Source of the DNA: Robiginitomaculum sp.
Lineage (GTDB): Bacteria; Pseudomonadota; Alphaproteobacteria; Caulobacterales; Maricaulaceae
Length of the DNA: 41,653 bases
NCBI GenBank assembly: GCA_016763185.1
Contig: JAESUG010000167.1
Location: 1-41,653 of the forward strand
Direction of reading: 5' to 3'
The translations under genes were made by a program, and so were the position numbers. The notes below the pieces were generated by a model. The model worked only from the letters and a program-made list of their open reading frames with translations. It did no database searches and was not told the DNA's origin. This document shows positions 15,689 through 24,500 of the stretch, one piece after another. The first letter of the stretch is position 1; each line of letters starts with the position of its first letter.

Positions 15689-17281
15689 TCACCCCCGCGC
15701 ATCTTCGAGGATCATTTGTGCGGCTTTTTCGGCGATCATCAAGGTTGGGGCATTGGTATTGCCGGATGTGAGGCGCGGCATAATCGAAGCATCAACCACT
15801 CGTAAACCACCAATGCCATGCACCCGTAACCGCTCGTCGACCACCGCTAGTTTGTCTTGACCCATTTTACAGGTTCCAACTGGATGGTATAAAGTCGAGC
15901 CAGCGCCGCGCAAATAACCCTCCCAATCCGCATCCGTTTGCACTTGCTGTCCGGGTGTGTCTTCAAAATCTCGAAAATCATCAAAGGCTTTGCCATGGAA
16001 CATCTCACGCATCCATTTTAGTCCGTAAACGGTAGAGCGAACATCTTCTTCGGCGGAGAGATAATTGCAAAACACTTTGGGTTTGGCCGCAGGATCGGAT
16101 GAACCGGCGCGCACCCAGCCGCGGCTTTGCGGGCGCATTTGGTAGACCGCGCCTAACATGCCCGGATATTTGCGTGGCTTCATACCGCCGCTTTCAAGGC
16201 TGGCACCCAGAAAATGAAACTGTAAATCCGGGGTTTCCAACTCTGGGCGCGATTTTATGAACGCCCCAATATGCGCCGGTGCAATCGCCATCGCTCCGGT
16301 TTTCGTCGTCAAATAGCGCAGCACCTCCCAAACCAATGGCAGACCTTGCACCCGATGGTTATAGCCCACGCGTTTGGTTAGTTTGTACGATACTGCACCA
16401 CTAAAATGGTCCATCAAATTTTCACCAACACCGGGCAGTTCATGGCGCACCTCGACCCCGATATCTCGCAAGACCTGCGCCGGGCCAATACCGGAAATTT
16501 GCAGCAAATGCGGACTGTTAAATGCGCCGCCAGAGACGATAACTTCAACGTTGGCACGGGCGGTTTTGGGTTGACCCTTGTCAACGAAATTTACCCCCAC
16601 GCATTTTTTACCTTCCAAGATCAAACCACCGGCTTGGGCTTCGGTCAGCACGGTTAAGTTGGGGCGAGATTTTGCGGGGTTCAAATAGCCAGTGGCGGCA
16701 CTAAAGCGCTTACCGTCTTTGATCGAGGTTTGAAAATAGCCAACCCCCTCTTGGTCAAGTTGGTTCAGGTCCGTATGGCGCGCAACGCCCATATCCGCCA
16801 CGCCATCTATTACCCGATCCGAGACAAAATCGGTTTCAGCAAAATCCGTAACCGCCATGGGTCCGCCGGCCCCGCGAAGCTGGCTTAGCCCCTGTTGGTG
16901 GTCCTCAATCGCCTTGAACAACGGCAATACCTGTTCCCAGCTCCACCCGGTATTTCCAGCTTGCGCCCATAGATCAAAATCTTGCGGCTGGCAGCGCACC
17001 CACAACATGCCGTTGATCGATGATGAGCCACCCAATACCTTACCCCGTGGTTGCGGAATTTTACGGTTGTTCAATTGCGGTTCGGCCTCGGTTTCATACA
17101 TCCAGTTATGGTTTTTATCGTCCAGCAATTTCATAAAACCTGCTGGCATATGGATGATTGCAGCCGTATCCGCAGGGCCAGCCTCTAGCAATAACACGTT
17201 GGTTTTAGGGTTTTTCGAGAGCCGATTGGCCAACACACAACCCGCAGAACCCGCCCCAATAATGATATAATCAAACTGCAT
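15689..17281 (-). CDS. GMC-family FAD-dependent oxidoreductase
   Basis: A 530-residue flavoprotein of the glucose-methanol-choline family. The N-terminus is an FAD-binding Rossmann motif (YIIIGAGSAGCVLANRL). GKVLGGSSSINGMLW is the first GMC signature, and SGGAFNSPHLLQISGIG the second. The catalytic His lies in LYHPVGTCKMG and the partner Asn in SGNTNAPTLM near the C-terminus. It should oxidise an alcohol and pass electrons to a quinone or other acceptor; it is choline-dehydrogenase-like, but the substrate cannot be told. The start ATG at 17281 has GAGG upstream; longer frames add residues without family match. It lies 7 bases after the thiamine-diphosphate enzyme gene on the same strand, so the two likely form an operon. 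Confidence 0.9.
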   Translation of the reverse strand: MQFDYIIIGAGSAGCVLANRLSKNPKTNVLLLEAGPADTAAIIHMPAGFMKLLDDKNHNWMYETEAEPQLNNRKIPQPRGKVLGGSSSINGMLWVRCQPQDFDLWAQAGNTGWSWEQVLPLFKAIEDHQQGLSQLRGAGGPMAVTDFAETDFVSDRVIDGVADMGVARHTDLNQLDQEGVGYFQTSIKDGKRFSAATGYLNPAKSRPNLTVLTEAQAGGLILEGKKCVGVNFVDKGQPKTARANVEVIVSGGAFNSPHLLQISGIGPAQVLRDIGVEVRHELPGVGENLMDHFSGAVSYKLTKRVGYNHRVQGLPLVWEVLRYLTTKTGAMAIAPAHIGAFIKSRPELETPDLQFHFLGASLESGGMKPRKYPGMLGAVYQMRPQSRGWVRAGSSDPAAKPKVFCNYLSAEEDVRSTVYGLKWMREMFHGKAFDDFRDFEDTPGQQVQTDADWEGYLRGAGSTLYHPVGTCKMGQDKLAVVDERLRVHGIGGLRVVDASIMPRLTSGNTNAPTLMIAEKAAQMILEDARG

Positions 17282-17288
17282 AAAAACC

Positions 17289-18839
17289 TCAAATTTCCGC
17301 AACAATCAGATGCGGGCCAGGCGTGGCCAACGCGTTCACCAACGCCGCATCAAACTCGCCAGCCGTTTTGGTGGAAACCGCTGGAACCCCAAAGCCTTCG
17401 GCCAATTTCACCCAGTTCATTTTTGGGTTGGATAAATCGAGCATGGAGCGCGCCACTGGCCCCGGCTCGCCGGCGCCAACTCTGGCCAGTTCAAAGTTTA
17501 AGATCAAATACGAATGATTGGCAAACACCACATTGATCACATTTTGCTTCTCGCGCGCTTGGCTCCACAGAGCCTGACAGGTATAGGCCGCCGCGCCATC
17601 GCCGCACAAAGCAAATACTTGTGCGTCGGGACAGGCCAGCGCCGCACCCACCGCTTGCGGCATGCCCGAACCAATAGCACCGCCGGTCAAACACAGCCAC
17701 TCGTGTTTCGGTCCGTTCTCTAACCAAGGAAACATCCCCAAACCGGACGTGGTAGCATCATCGCAAATGATCGAATTTTCCGGCATATGGCGCAGCAATG
17801 ACAAACCAACAAACCCCGGATTTAGTTTTTGCTCCGGGTCGAGCTTTGGCGCTTCTGCCCGTGTTGCCAATACCAAATCCGCCGGACAACCCAAAAAATC
17901 GGCCAACGCCACCAACCCTTGGGCGCTATCGGTATTGGCACCGCCAAGGGTGAAAACTTCCGCCGTTTTCGGTGTTAGTTCTGATGGCGCATCCGGATAG
18001 GCAAAAAATGAAACTGGTGGTTTGGTTCCGGCGATGAACAACAGATCGCAATCGGCCAGCTCTGTTTGTGCCTCCTCGCCAAAATAGCTAAGACGCTGGG
18101 CGCTAAAGCGGCCAACCCCACGTGAAATTCGAGCACTAAACGTTTCCGTCACCACGCGGCAATCTAGCAATTTGGCAATCCGTCCTGCCGCAAACAAGCC
18201 CATTTCTTGTACGGCGATATCGCCCAAATACAGCACGGGATTGGTGGCGGATTTTAATTTGGCGGCGGCTTCTTGTATGCGCTCCTCATCAATGGTTTGG
18301 CGGGTTGGCATGGGTTGTTTTGCAATGATTTTAGGTTCTTGGTCGGACCAAGCGCAATCGGCGGGCAAGATCAGTGAAGCAACACCCGGCTCCGGCCCAT
18401 AGGATTGTTGCACCGCTTCGACCGCCATTGCGGAAACTTGCGTTGGCGATGACACCGTGCCGGTCCAGCGCGACACTGGGGCGCAAAATCCAACAATGTC
18501 CGAGGTTAATGGCGCATCCAATTGCAAATGATCGCGGGCGTGATCGCCAACAATATTGACCACCGGTACTTTGGCGCGGCGCGCATTGTGCAAATTGGCC
18601 AAACCATTGGCCAATCCCGGCCCCAAATGCAGCAAGGTACACGCCGGTGTTCCCGTCATTCTAGCATAGCCATCCGCAGCACCACTGGCCACGCCTTCGA
18701 ACAAGCACAAGACGGACCGCATTTTTGGGTTGCGGTCCAGTGCCGCCACCATGTGCATTTCCGATGTTCCAGGATTGGTGAAACAAACTTCGACCCCTTG
18801 TTCGACCAAGGTTTTTACTAAGCTTTCGGCTGCAAACAT
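17289..18839 (-). CDS. Thiamine-diphosphate enzyme, acetolactate synthase-like
   Basis: A 516-residue ThDP-dependent enzyme with the three-domain layout of acetolactate synthase large subunit and benzoylformate decarboxylase. The N-terminal domain has the cofactor-activating glutamate E48 in FEGVASGAADGYAR. The C-terminal domain has the ThDP/metal motif CGDGAAAYTCQALWSQ followed by NVVFANHSY. True anabolic AHAS proteins are usually longer (about 550-600) and paired with a small regulatory subunit; none is seen here, so a catabolic decarboxylase or carboligase role is likely (inference). The ATG at 18839 is supported by GGAGAG; an upstream in-frame TTG is less likely. It is cotranscribed with the GMC oxidoreductase. 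Confidence 0.85.
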   Translation of the reverse strand: MFAAESLVKTLVEQGVEVCFTNPGTSEMHMVAALDRNPKMRSVLCLFEGVASGAADGYARMTGTPACTLLHLGPGLANGLANLHNARRAKVPVVNIVGDHARDHLQLDAPLTSDIVGFCAPVSRWTGTVSSPTQVSAMAVEAVQQSYGPEPGVASLILPADCAWSDQEPKIIAKQPMPTRQTIDEERIQEAAAKLKSATNPVLYLGDIAVQEMGLFAAGRIAKLLDCRVVTETFSARISRGVGRFSAQRLSYFGEEAQTELADCDLLFIAGTKPPVSFFAYPDAPSELTPKTAEVFTLGGANTDSAQGLVALADFLGCPADLVLATRAEAPKLDPEQKLNPGFVGLSLLRHMPENSIICDDATTSGLGMFPWLENGPKHEWLCLTGGAIGSGMPQAVGAALACPDAQVFALCGDGAAAYTCQALWSQAREKQNVINVVFANHSYLILNFELARVGAGEPGPVARSMLDLSNPKMNWVKLAEGFGVPAVSTKTAGEFDAALVNALATPGPHLIVAEI

Positions 18840-18905
18840 AGTTCTCTCCAATTTCGTCAGATGCTAAGGCCTTGCCGTGCCTTGGTCTAGCTGTAGTATT
18901 TGCCC

Positions 18906-19397
18906 ATGCGCAAAATACCGACATCTGATGAACTGATCCGTCTGCTTGCGCTTTCGCCATTGCCCGGTGAAGGCGGTTATTTTCGGCGCACCTATGCTGG
19001 CCAGCTGGACGCAAATGACCGTCCGGCCCATTCAGTGATATATTACCTACTCACCTCCACCCAGCCGTTTTCAGAACTACATTGGCTGCCGACGGCGGAA
19101 ACCTATCATTTTTATCTGGGCGAGCCGGTGCAAATGTTGATTTTGGAACCAGACAAACCTGGGCGCACATTGCGGTTGGGGCCGGATGTGCAAAACGGGC
19201 AACACGTACAATTTATGGTACCGGCAAATTGTTGGCATGGCTCAAAACTGGGCGGGGATGGGTACGCGTTATTGGGTACAACCATGACACCGGGGTATAT
19301 GGACGAAGATTACCGCGCTGGGGTCCGGGGTGACTTGCAACAACAGTTCCCTGAACACGAACACCTGATCCAACAAATGACGAAAGACCCACAATGA
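18906..19397 (+). CDS. Cupin superfamily protein, DUF985 type
   Basis: A 163-residue protein of the DUF985 cupin family. Signatures are GEGGYFRRTY near the N-terminus, HSVIYYLLTS, then ELHWLPTAETYHFYLGEPV with the His/Glu metal-type residues, and a second cupin motif around VPANCWHGSKL. The family is a single-domain beta-barrel, often annotated as a possible sugar epimerase-like cupin, without a firm activity. The ATG at 18906 is preferred to a TTG two codons upstream; neither has a strong ribosome site. It is divergent from the ThDP gene and overlaps the next gene by 4 bases. Confidence 0.85.
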   Translation: MRKIPTSDELIRLLALSPLPGEGGYFRRTYAGQLDANDRPAHSVIYYLLTSTQPFSELHWLPTAETYHFYLGEPVQMLILEPDKPGRTLRLGPDVQNGQHVQFMVPANCWHGSKLGGDGYALLGTTMTPGYMDEDYRAGVRGDLQQQFPEHEHLIQQMTKDPQ

Positions 19398-20140
19398 AAC
19401 TATCTCAAAAAACCGCATTGATAACCGGAGCCAGCGGTGGAATTGGCGCGGTGATCGCACTTTGCTTTGCCGAAGCCGGGGCCAAAGTTTTGTTAGGGTA
19501 TGGGCAAAACCAACAAGGCGCAATTGATGTCAAAGCCAAAATAGAAGCCGGTGGCGGCCAAGCCGAACTCGCTGGCTTTGACGTCACAGATGAAGCCCCA
19601 GTCGAAGCCGCGTTTGCCAAGTTTGCGACCCAAAACCAAACGCCGGGTATTCTGATCAATAATGCCGGTGTGTTCAGTATCCAACCCTTGATGGACATGC
19701 GCGCTAAAGATTGGGATGAAGCCATGCGCCTTAATTTGCGCGGAACGTTTTTGTGTTCTCGCGAGGCGGTGGCCAGCGGCACGTGCCGGGTCATTGTCAA
19801 TATCGCATCCATTGCCGCCAATCTGTCCCACGAACATCTTAATCATTATTGTGCGGCCAAAGCCGGTGTGGTCTCTCTTACTCGCAATATGGCCCGCGAA
19901 TTTGGACCAGCCGGCGTGCGGGTCAATGCAGTATCTCCGGGATTGGTTTGGCGCGAGACCTTGGATGATGAATGGCCGCAAGGGGTGGAAAAATGGAACA
20001 ATACGGCCCCGTTGGGCCGCGTGGTCCAGCCCAAAGAAGTGGCCAAGGCTTGTTTATTTTTGGCTTCGGATGATGCAGCAGCGATCACCGGTATTGATCT
20101 AACCATTGATGCCGGGATTTCGGTGGTATTGCCGTTTTAG
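19394..20140 (+). CDS. Short-chain dehydrogenase/reductase, FabG-like
   Basis: A 248-residue SDR oxidoreductase. The nucleotide-binding motif is TGASGGIG (11-18), the structural motif NNAG at 89-92, and N114, S139, Y152 and K156 complete the catalytic tetrad. It could be a 3-oxoacyl-ACP reductase or a sugar/alcohol dehydrogenase. The lack of neighbouring fatty-acid genes and the coupling to a cupin point to the latter (inference). The ATG overlaps the cupin stop by 4 bases. Its stop codon overlaps the convergent ychF stop. Confidence 0.9.
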   Translation: MKLSQKTALITGASGGIGAVIALCFAEAGAKVLLGYGQNQQGAIDVKAKIEAGGGQAELAGFDVTDEAPVEAAFAKFATQNQTPGILINNAGVFSIQPLMDMRAKDWDEAMRLNLRGTFLCSREAVASGTCRVIVNIASIAANLSHEHLNHYCAAKAGVVSLTRNMAREFGPAGVRVNAVSPGLVWRETLDDEWPQGVEKWNNTAPLGRVVQPKEVAKACLFLASDDAAAITGIDLTIDAGISVVLPF

Positions 20141-21234
20141 ACGTTAAAGCGGAACAACATTACATCACCATCGGCAACCACGTACTCTTTGCCCTCCGAT
20201 CGCATTTTGCCGGCATCGCGGGCGGCTTGGTCGCCGTTACACGCGACATAATCCTCATAGGCGATGGTTTCAGCACGAATAAAGCCTTTTTCAAAATCAC
20301 CGTGGATCACCCCGGCAGCTTTGGGGGCGGTATCGCCAATGCGAATGGTCCATGCACGAGTTTCTTTGGGACCCGCCGTGAAATAGGTTTGTAAATCCAA
20401 CAACCGGTATCCGGCATGGATAAGCCGGTTTAACCCCGGCTCGTCCAGCTCTAAATCCGCCAAATACTCCGCGCGTTCATCGCTGGCCAGCATTGCCAGC
20501 TCTGCCTCAATTTGCGCCGAGATCACCACCGCATACGCCCCGTCTTTGGCGGCATGTGCCACCACAATATCGGAAAATGCATTGCCGGTAGCGGCGGAAC
20601 CCTCATCAACATTACAAACATACAGCACCGGTTTGGAGGTCAGCAATTGCAAGGCTTTCCACGCCGCACGTTCGGCTTTTGGCACATCTGCATAGCGAGC
20701 AGGTTGGCCGTTGTTGAGCTGGCCCAAGGCTAAATCGATTAAAGCAACCATCTGTTTGGCCTCTTTGTCACCGGAACGAGCTTTTTTCTCATGAGCAATT
20801 TTGCGTTTTTCCAAGCTTTCCAAATCAGCGAGCATAAGCTCGGTCTCGACGGTTTCCAGATCGGGCAAGGGATCAATTTTACCTGCAACATGGGTGATGT
20901 CATCGTCCTCGAAACAACGAAGCACGTAAATCACCGCATCGACCTCGCGGATGGTGGCCAAGAACTGATTACCCAAGCCTTCGCCTTTGGAGGCACCGGC
21001 AACCAGGCCCGCAATATCAACAAAGTTCATCTTCGCTGGGATCACCTCTTTGGAGCCTGCGATCTGGGCTAGTTTTTCCAACCGGGGTTCCGGCACCGCC
21101 ACCTCGCCGACATTTGGCTCGATGGTGCAAAACGGATAATTGGCCGCTTGGGCATTGGCGGTTTGGGTGAGCGCATTAAACAAGGTCGATTTGCCAACAT
21201 TGGGCAGGCCGACAATACCGCATTGAAATCCCAT
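20137..21234 (-). CDS. ychF: Redox/ribosome-associated ATPase YchF
   Basis: A 365-residue Obg-family P-loop protein. G1 is GLPNVGKSTLFNALT near the N-terminus, the switch region has DIAGLVAGASKGEGLGNQFL, and the C-terminal 80 residues form a TGS domain (TYFTAGPKETRAWTIRIGDTAPKAAG, read in parts). YchF/OLA1 prefers ATP over GTP, associates with ribosomes and influences stress responses. The start ATG directly abuts the pth stop (TAAATG), so translation is probably coupled. The 3' end overlaps the convergent SDR gene by 4 bases. Confidence 0.96.
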   Translation of the reverse strand: MGFQCGIVGLPNVGKSTLFNALTQTANAQAANYPFCTIEPNVGEVAVPEPRLEKLAQIAGSKEVIPAKMNFVDIAGLVAGASKGEGLGNQFLATIREVDAVIYVLRCFEDDDITHVAGKIDPLPDLETVETELMLADLESLEKRKIAHEKKARSGDKEAKQMVALIDLALGQLNNGQPARYADVPKAERAAWKALQLLTSKPVLYVCNVDEGSAATGNAFSDIVVAHAAKDGAYAVVISAQIEAELAMLASDERAEYLADLELDEPGLNRLIHAGYRLLDLQTYFTAGPKETRAWTIRIGDTAPKAAGVIHGDFEKGFIRAETIAYEDYVACNGDQAARDAGKMRSEGKEYVVADGDVMLFRFNV

Positions 21235-21852
21235 TTACTTATTTCCTTTTGGGTTTGGAGCTGGGGCAAGATGGGTGACTTTGGTTTGAAAAGCGTCCAT
21301 TTCACTGTCCAAAAATAACGGCAAAGCGCCGACGATGGCTTCGCTCAAATCACGTACCCAAGCTTGATCATTTTTGGGAAAATCATGCAACACATAAGGT
21401 GTGACTTTGTCTTTGGACCCCGGATGGCCAATACCAATTCTAACTCGCCAAAAATTTGGCCCCAAATGGGCACTGATGGACTTAATGCCATTATTACCGG
21501 CGGAACCCCCACCAAATTTGGTGCGAAACTTACCCGGCTCCAAGGCCAGTTCATCATGAATGACACAAACTTTATCTATTTCTATTTTATGAAAATCCAA
21601 AGCAGCGCGCACCGAGCGACCGCTTTCATTGTAATAGGTGGCGGGCTTTAGCAATAAAACCTTGGTCCGGCCGGTTTTGGTTTCAACAAAAATCTCCGCA
21701 CAGGCACCAGAAAATTTAGAGCGCCACGGGGCCGCGCCAAAGGCGTTGGCCCCAAAAGCATTGGCCAATGCATCAACAATTTGAAATCCGACATTGTGCC
21801 TATTTCCAGCGTATTTACTGTCCGGATTACCAAGACCAACAATTAAATACAC
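21235..21852 (-). CDS. pth: Peptidyl-tRNA hydrolase
   Basis: A 205-residue hydrolase that frees tRNA from dropped-off peptidyl-tRNA. The N-terminus VYLIVGLGNPDSKYAGNRHN contains N9 and catalytic H19; CVIHDELALEPGKFR and GGGSAGNNGIKSI follow. The start is a GTG at 21852-21850, fixed by a near-perfect AGGAGG six bases upstream. The longer frame upstream is only a shadow of rplY. It lies between rplY and ychF, a conserved order. Confidence 0.95.
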   Translation of the reverse strand: MYLIVGLGNPDSKYAGNRHNVGFQIVDALANAFGANAFGAAPWRSKFSGACAEIFVETKTGRTKVLLLKPATYYNESGRSVRAALDFHKIEIDKVCVIHDELALEPGKFRTKFGGGSAGNNGIKSISAHLGPNFWRVRIGIGHPGSKDKVTPYVLHDFPKNDQAWVRDLSEAIVGALPLFLDSEMDAFQTKVTHLAPAPNPKGNK

Positions 21853-21919
21853 AGGTGCCTCCTTTGTTCGAAACAACAAGGATCGCAGCAAACTTTCAAA
21901 CCAACGAACGAAAATGTTG

Positions 21920-22585
21920 TTAGTCTTCAGATGGGGTTTCGCCGTCAGCAGCTTCGGCAGCAGCAGCGGCAGCTTCTGCGGCAGCGGCTTCTTCGGCGGC
22001 CTCTTCGGCTTCGACGACCGCAGCACGAGACCCGGTAATGGTGGCAATGGTAAAGTCACGATCGGTAATCGCCGAGGTCACGCCTTTTGGTAGCTCGATG
22101 CCAGAGATGTGTATCGAATCACCAATATCAAAGCCGGTAAGGTCAATTTCAATCGATGACGGAATATCGCCAGCTGGACACATCAACGCAATATCATGAC
22201 GCACCACATTTAAAGCACCACCTTTTTTCAGGCCCGGGGCTTCTTCGTGATTGATGAAATGAACGCTCACATCCATTTGGATGATCTGATCGGCATCAAC
22301 CCGATATAAATCCACATGCAAGGCGCGATCATTGACCGGATGAAATTGCACATCACGAGTAATCACCAACTGCTTTTCGCCTTGATGATCAATGGTAATT
22401 GTATTGTTGATAAAATCACCCGAATGAATGGCCTTAAAAACCTCATTGGCCTTTAAGCTAATCGGCACATTGCCCAACGAACCACCATATAAAATACCCG
22501 GCACCAATCCAGCTCTACGATCGGCTCTGGCGCCACCGGTACCCGTGTGTTCGCGAAGTTCTACATTCAGACAAATATCGGCCAT
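21920..22585 (-). CDS. rplY: 50S ribosomal protein L25/Ctc family
   Basis: A 221-residue long-form L25 (Ctc/TL5). The N-terminal 95 residues are the 5S rRNA-binding L25 domain (LREHTGTGGARADRRAG, LVPGILYGG). Residues about 100-185 are the TL5 C-terminal beta domain. The last 35 residues are an Ala/Glu-rich tail typical of alphaproteobacterial versions and probably disordered. It is the gene before pth. A candidate promoter lies upstream. Confidence 0.95.
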   Translation of the reverse strand: MADICLNVELREHTGTGGARADRRAGLVPGILYGGSLGNVPISLKANEVFKAIHSGDFINNTITIDHQGEKQLVITRDVQFHPVNDRALHVDLYRVDADQIIQMDVSVHFINHEEAPGLKKGGALNVVRHDIALMCPAGDIPSSIEIDLTGFDIGDSIHISGIELPKGVTSAITDRDFTIATITGSRAAVVEAEEAAEEAAAAEAAAAAAEAADGETPSED

Positions 22586-22677
22586 AATAAAGGTGCCTCT
22601 TTCTCAAAATTAATATTTTAGCTGTCAACACAGCTCTGCGCGTAAGACATCCGCCGCACAGACAAATTCGAGCCGGG

Positions 22678-22706
22678 TCTATAAGCGAAGAAACGAGCCG
22701 GTGCAA
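22678..22706 (-). promoter_or_regulatory. Candidate sigma-70-type promoter of rplY-pth-ychF
   Basis: On the minus strand, TTGCAC (22706-22701) and TATAGA (22683-22678) are separated by exactly 17 bases, giving a leader of roughly 85-90 bases before rplY. The TTG-rich -35 and TATAGA -10 fit a housekeeping promoter. It lies in the 157-base gap after prs, so the ribosomal-protein part can be transcribed apart from prs. Confidence 0.5.
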
Positions 22707-22742
22707 GCCGCAAAAGCCGTAGTTTTTAATTTTACCACGTCC

Positions 22743-23675
22743 CTAATCAAACAATGCCGAGACACTTTGTTCGTTGGCAATGCGCGAAATGGCTTCGGCC
22801 AGCAGTGGCGCGATATCCAATTGGCGAATATTAGACGTTGACGTTACTTTTTGCGGTTGCTCGATAGAATTGGTAATAACTAGCTCGGTTAAGTTCGAAG
22901 CAGCAATGCGAGCAGCGGCACCGTTTGATAATACACCGTGCGAACAATAGGCCGAAACTTCGGTGGCGCCTTGGGCTAATAATGCGTCGGCCGCGCCAAC
23001 CAACGTTCCGCCGCTATCGACGATATCATCGACCAGAATACATTTTCGACCCCTTACGTCACCAATAATATTCATCACTTTCGACTGGCCAGGTTCCGGG
23101 CGGCGTTTGTCGACAATAGCAATATCAGCACCCAGACGCATGGCAATGCCTCTGGTTCGGACCACACCGCCGACATCCGGGGATACCAGCACTAGGTCTT
23201 TAACGTCGTATTTGCCGCGAATGTCTTCGCGCAATACCGGGCCAGCAAATAAGTTATCGGTTGGAATATCGAAAAAGCCTTGAATTTGCCCGGCGTGCAA
23301 ATCCATGGTTAGCACCCGATCCGCACCGGCAGTTGTGATCATATTTGCCACCAATTTCGCCGAGATCGGGGTTCGTCCTTCGGATTTTCGGTCTTGGCGT
23401 GCATAGCCAAAATACGGCAGCACTGCTGTGATCCGTTTGGCACTGGCACGGCGTAAGGCATCAATACAGATCAGCAATTCCATCAAATGATCATTGGCCG
23501 GATAGCTGGTCGACTGGATGATAAAAATATCTTGACCGCGCACATTTTCGTCAATGCTGACGAAAATTTCCTTGTCGGCGAAACGCTTCACATTGGCGTT
23601 GCTAAGGGGCAGATTAAGGTGGGTGGCAATACTGATCGCCAAGCTTCTATTTGAGTTGGCACACAGAACTTTCAT
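22743..23675 (-). CDS. prs: Ribose-phosphate pyrophosphokinase (PRPP synthase)
   Basis: A 310-residue class I PRPP synthase making PRPP from ribose 5-phosphate and ATP for nucleotide, His and Trp synthesis. It has the ATP-site loop [25 protein letters not shown] and the PRPP-binding loop [13 protein letters not shown]. The ATG at 23675-23673 follows AGGAGA; six extra upstream codons are not needed. It lies between pgeF and rplY on the same strand. Confidence 0.97.
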   Translation of the reverse strand: MKVLCANSNRSLAISIATHLNLPLSNANVKRFADKEIFVSIDENVRGQDIFIIQSTSYPANDHLMELLICIDALRRASAKRITAVLPYFGYARQDRKSEGRTPISAKLVANMITTAGADRVLTMDLHAGQIQGFFDIPTDNLFAGPVLREDIRGKYDVKDLVLVSPDVGGVVRTRGIAMRLGADIAIVDKRRPEPGQSKVMNIIGDVRGRKCILVDDIVDSGGTLVGAADALLAQGATEVSAYCSHGVLSNGAAARIAASNLTELVITNSIEQPQKVTSTSNIRQLDIAPLLAEAISRIANEQSVSALFD

Positions 23676-23744
23676 CGGTCTTCTCCTGCCCAAGGGTTTT
23701 GAACCCGTTTATCATCTGGTAGCACCCTAAAGTCGGTGGTCAAC

Positions 23745-24500
23745 CTAGATATTGTGTTTTGGCAAACAAATAACACTGATATTGCGTCCATACCCTGATT
23801 CGTGTTGGCCCCGCGCTCTGCGATAGCTAAAAAACCGGTTTTTTTCATCAAAAGTATCAATCGGTAACAATTCGCTGGCAAAAATACCGGACGCGCTCAG
23901 TTGCTCCTGACAAAAACTCCCTAGATCAAAATGTGGTTTTTCCCCTTCGTCTTGCGTAAAAAACCGAGCGAATTGTTCACTTGCGTCAATAAACCCGTCT
24001 TGAAATTCCGTACCTACTTCGTAATGCACCGGCGCAATACATGGCCCGATCGCGGCGACAATCCGTTCTCGTTGCGCCCCCAAAAACGTCATATGCATCA
24101 CGGTTTGCTCCAATATCCCGGCCAAAGCACCCCGCCAACCCGCATGGGCTGCACCCACTACGCCAGCTTGCGGGTCGACCAGCAAAACCGGCGCACAATC
24201 AGCCGTTTTTATTACCAAAGCCAGCTCAGGCTGATCGGTAACCAAGGCATCAGCTTCGGCCTCCGCTTTCCCCCAAGAGGCAGCAACCATCCGCACTTTT
24301 GCCGAATGGAGCTGTGTCACACCGATCATCCTGTTGGGGGCAATAGACAACTGCTGGGCGATCATTTTTATTTGTTGATCAAAATACTCTGGCGAAGCCG
24401 CCCCATCCATAGGCGGCTCTGGCATCCCATAAAACCCATGAAACAAGCCCGCTTGAGCGCCAAGCAAGGGCGAGCGACATAATTCTGAACGCTCAAACAT
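23745..24500 (-). CDS. pgeF: PgeF/YfiH family multi-copper-like protein
   Basis: A 251-residue member of the YfiH/LACC1 (DUF152) family. The metal-site residues are visible as TQLHSAK, KTADCAPVLL and AAHAGWRGAL. Family members act as purine nucleoside phosphorylase/adenosine deaminase-type enzymes, and Escherichia coli YfiH is reported to edit peptidoglycan precursors (PgeF); older annotations say polyphenol oxidase. The ATG at 24500-24498 overlaps the midA stop by 8 bases. The longer frame upstream is a shadow of midA. The order lgt-midA-pgeF is typical of Alphaproteobacteria. Confidence 0.92.
   Translation of the reverse strand: MFERSELCRSPLLGAQAGLFHGFYGMPEPPMDGAASPEYFDQQIKMIAQQLSIAPNRMIGVTQLHSAKVRMVAASWGKAEAEADALVTDQPELALVIKTADCAPVLLVDPQAGVVGAAHAGWRGALAGILEQTVMHMTFLGAQRERIVAAIGPCIAPVHYEVGTEFQDGFIDASEQFARFFTQDEGEKPHFDLGSFCQEQLSASGIFASELLPIDTFDEKNRFFSYRRARGQHESGYGRNISVICLPKHNI

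Noticed and set aside
15495-15860. Small plus-strand frames in the repeat region
   Set aside because: They run through the palindromes and into the GMC gene in antisense; no conserved pattern.
17289-18839. ilvB/ilvG of isoleucine-valine synthesis paired with ilvE
   Set aside because: It is 12 kb from ilvE, shorter than anabolic AHAS, without a small subunit, and coupled to a GMC oxidoreductase.
21852-22059. N-terminal extension of pth into rplY
   Set aside because: The Pro/Leu/Lys-rich residues are the rplY Ala/Glu tail read in another frame; a GTG with a strong ribosome site starts the real protein.
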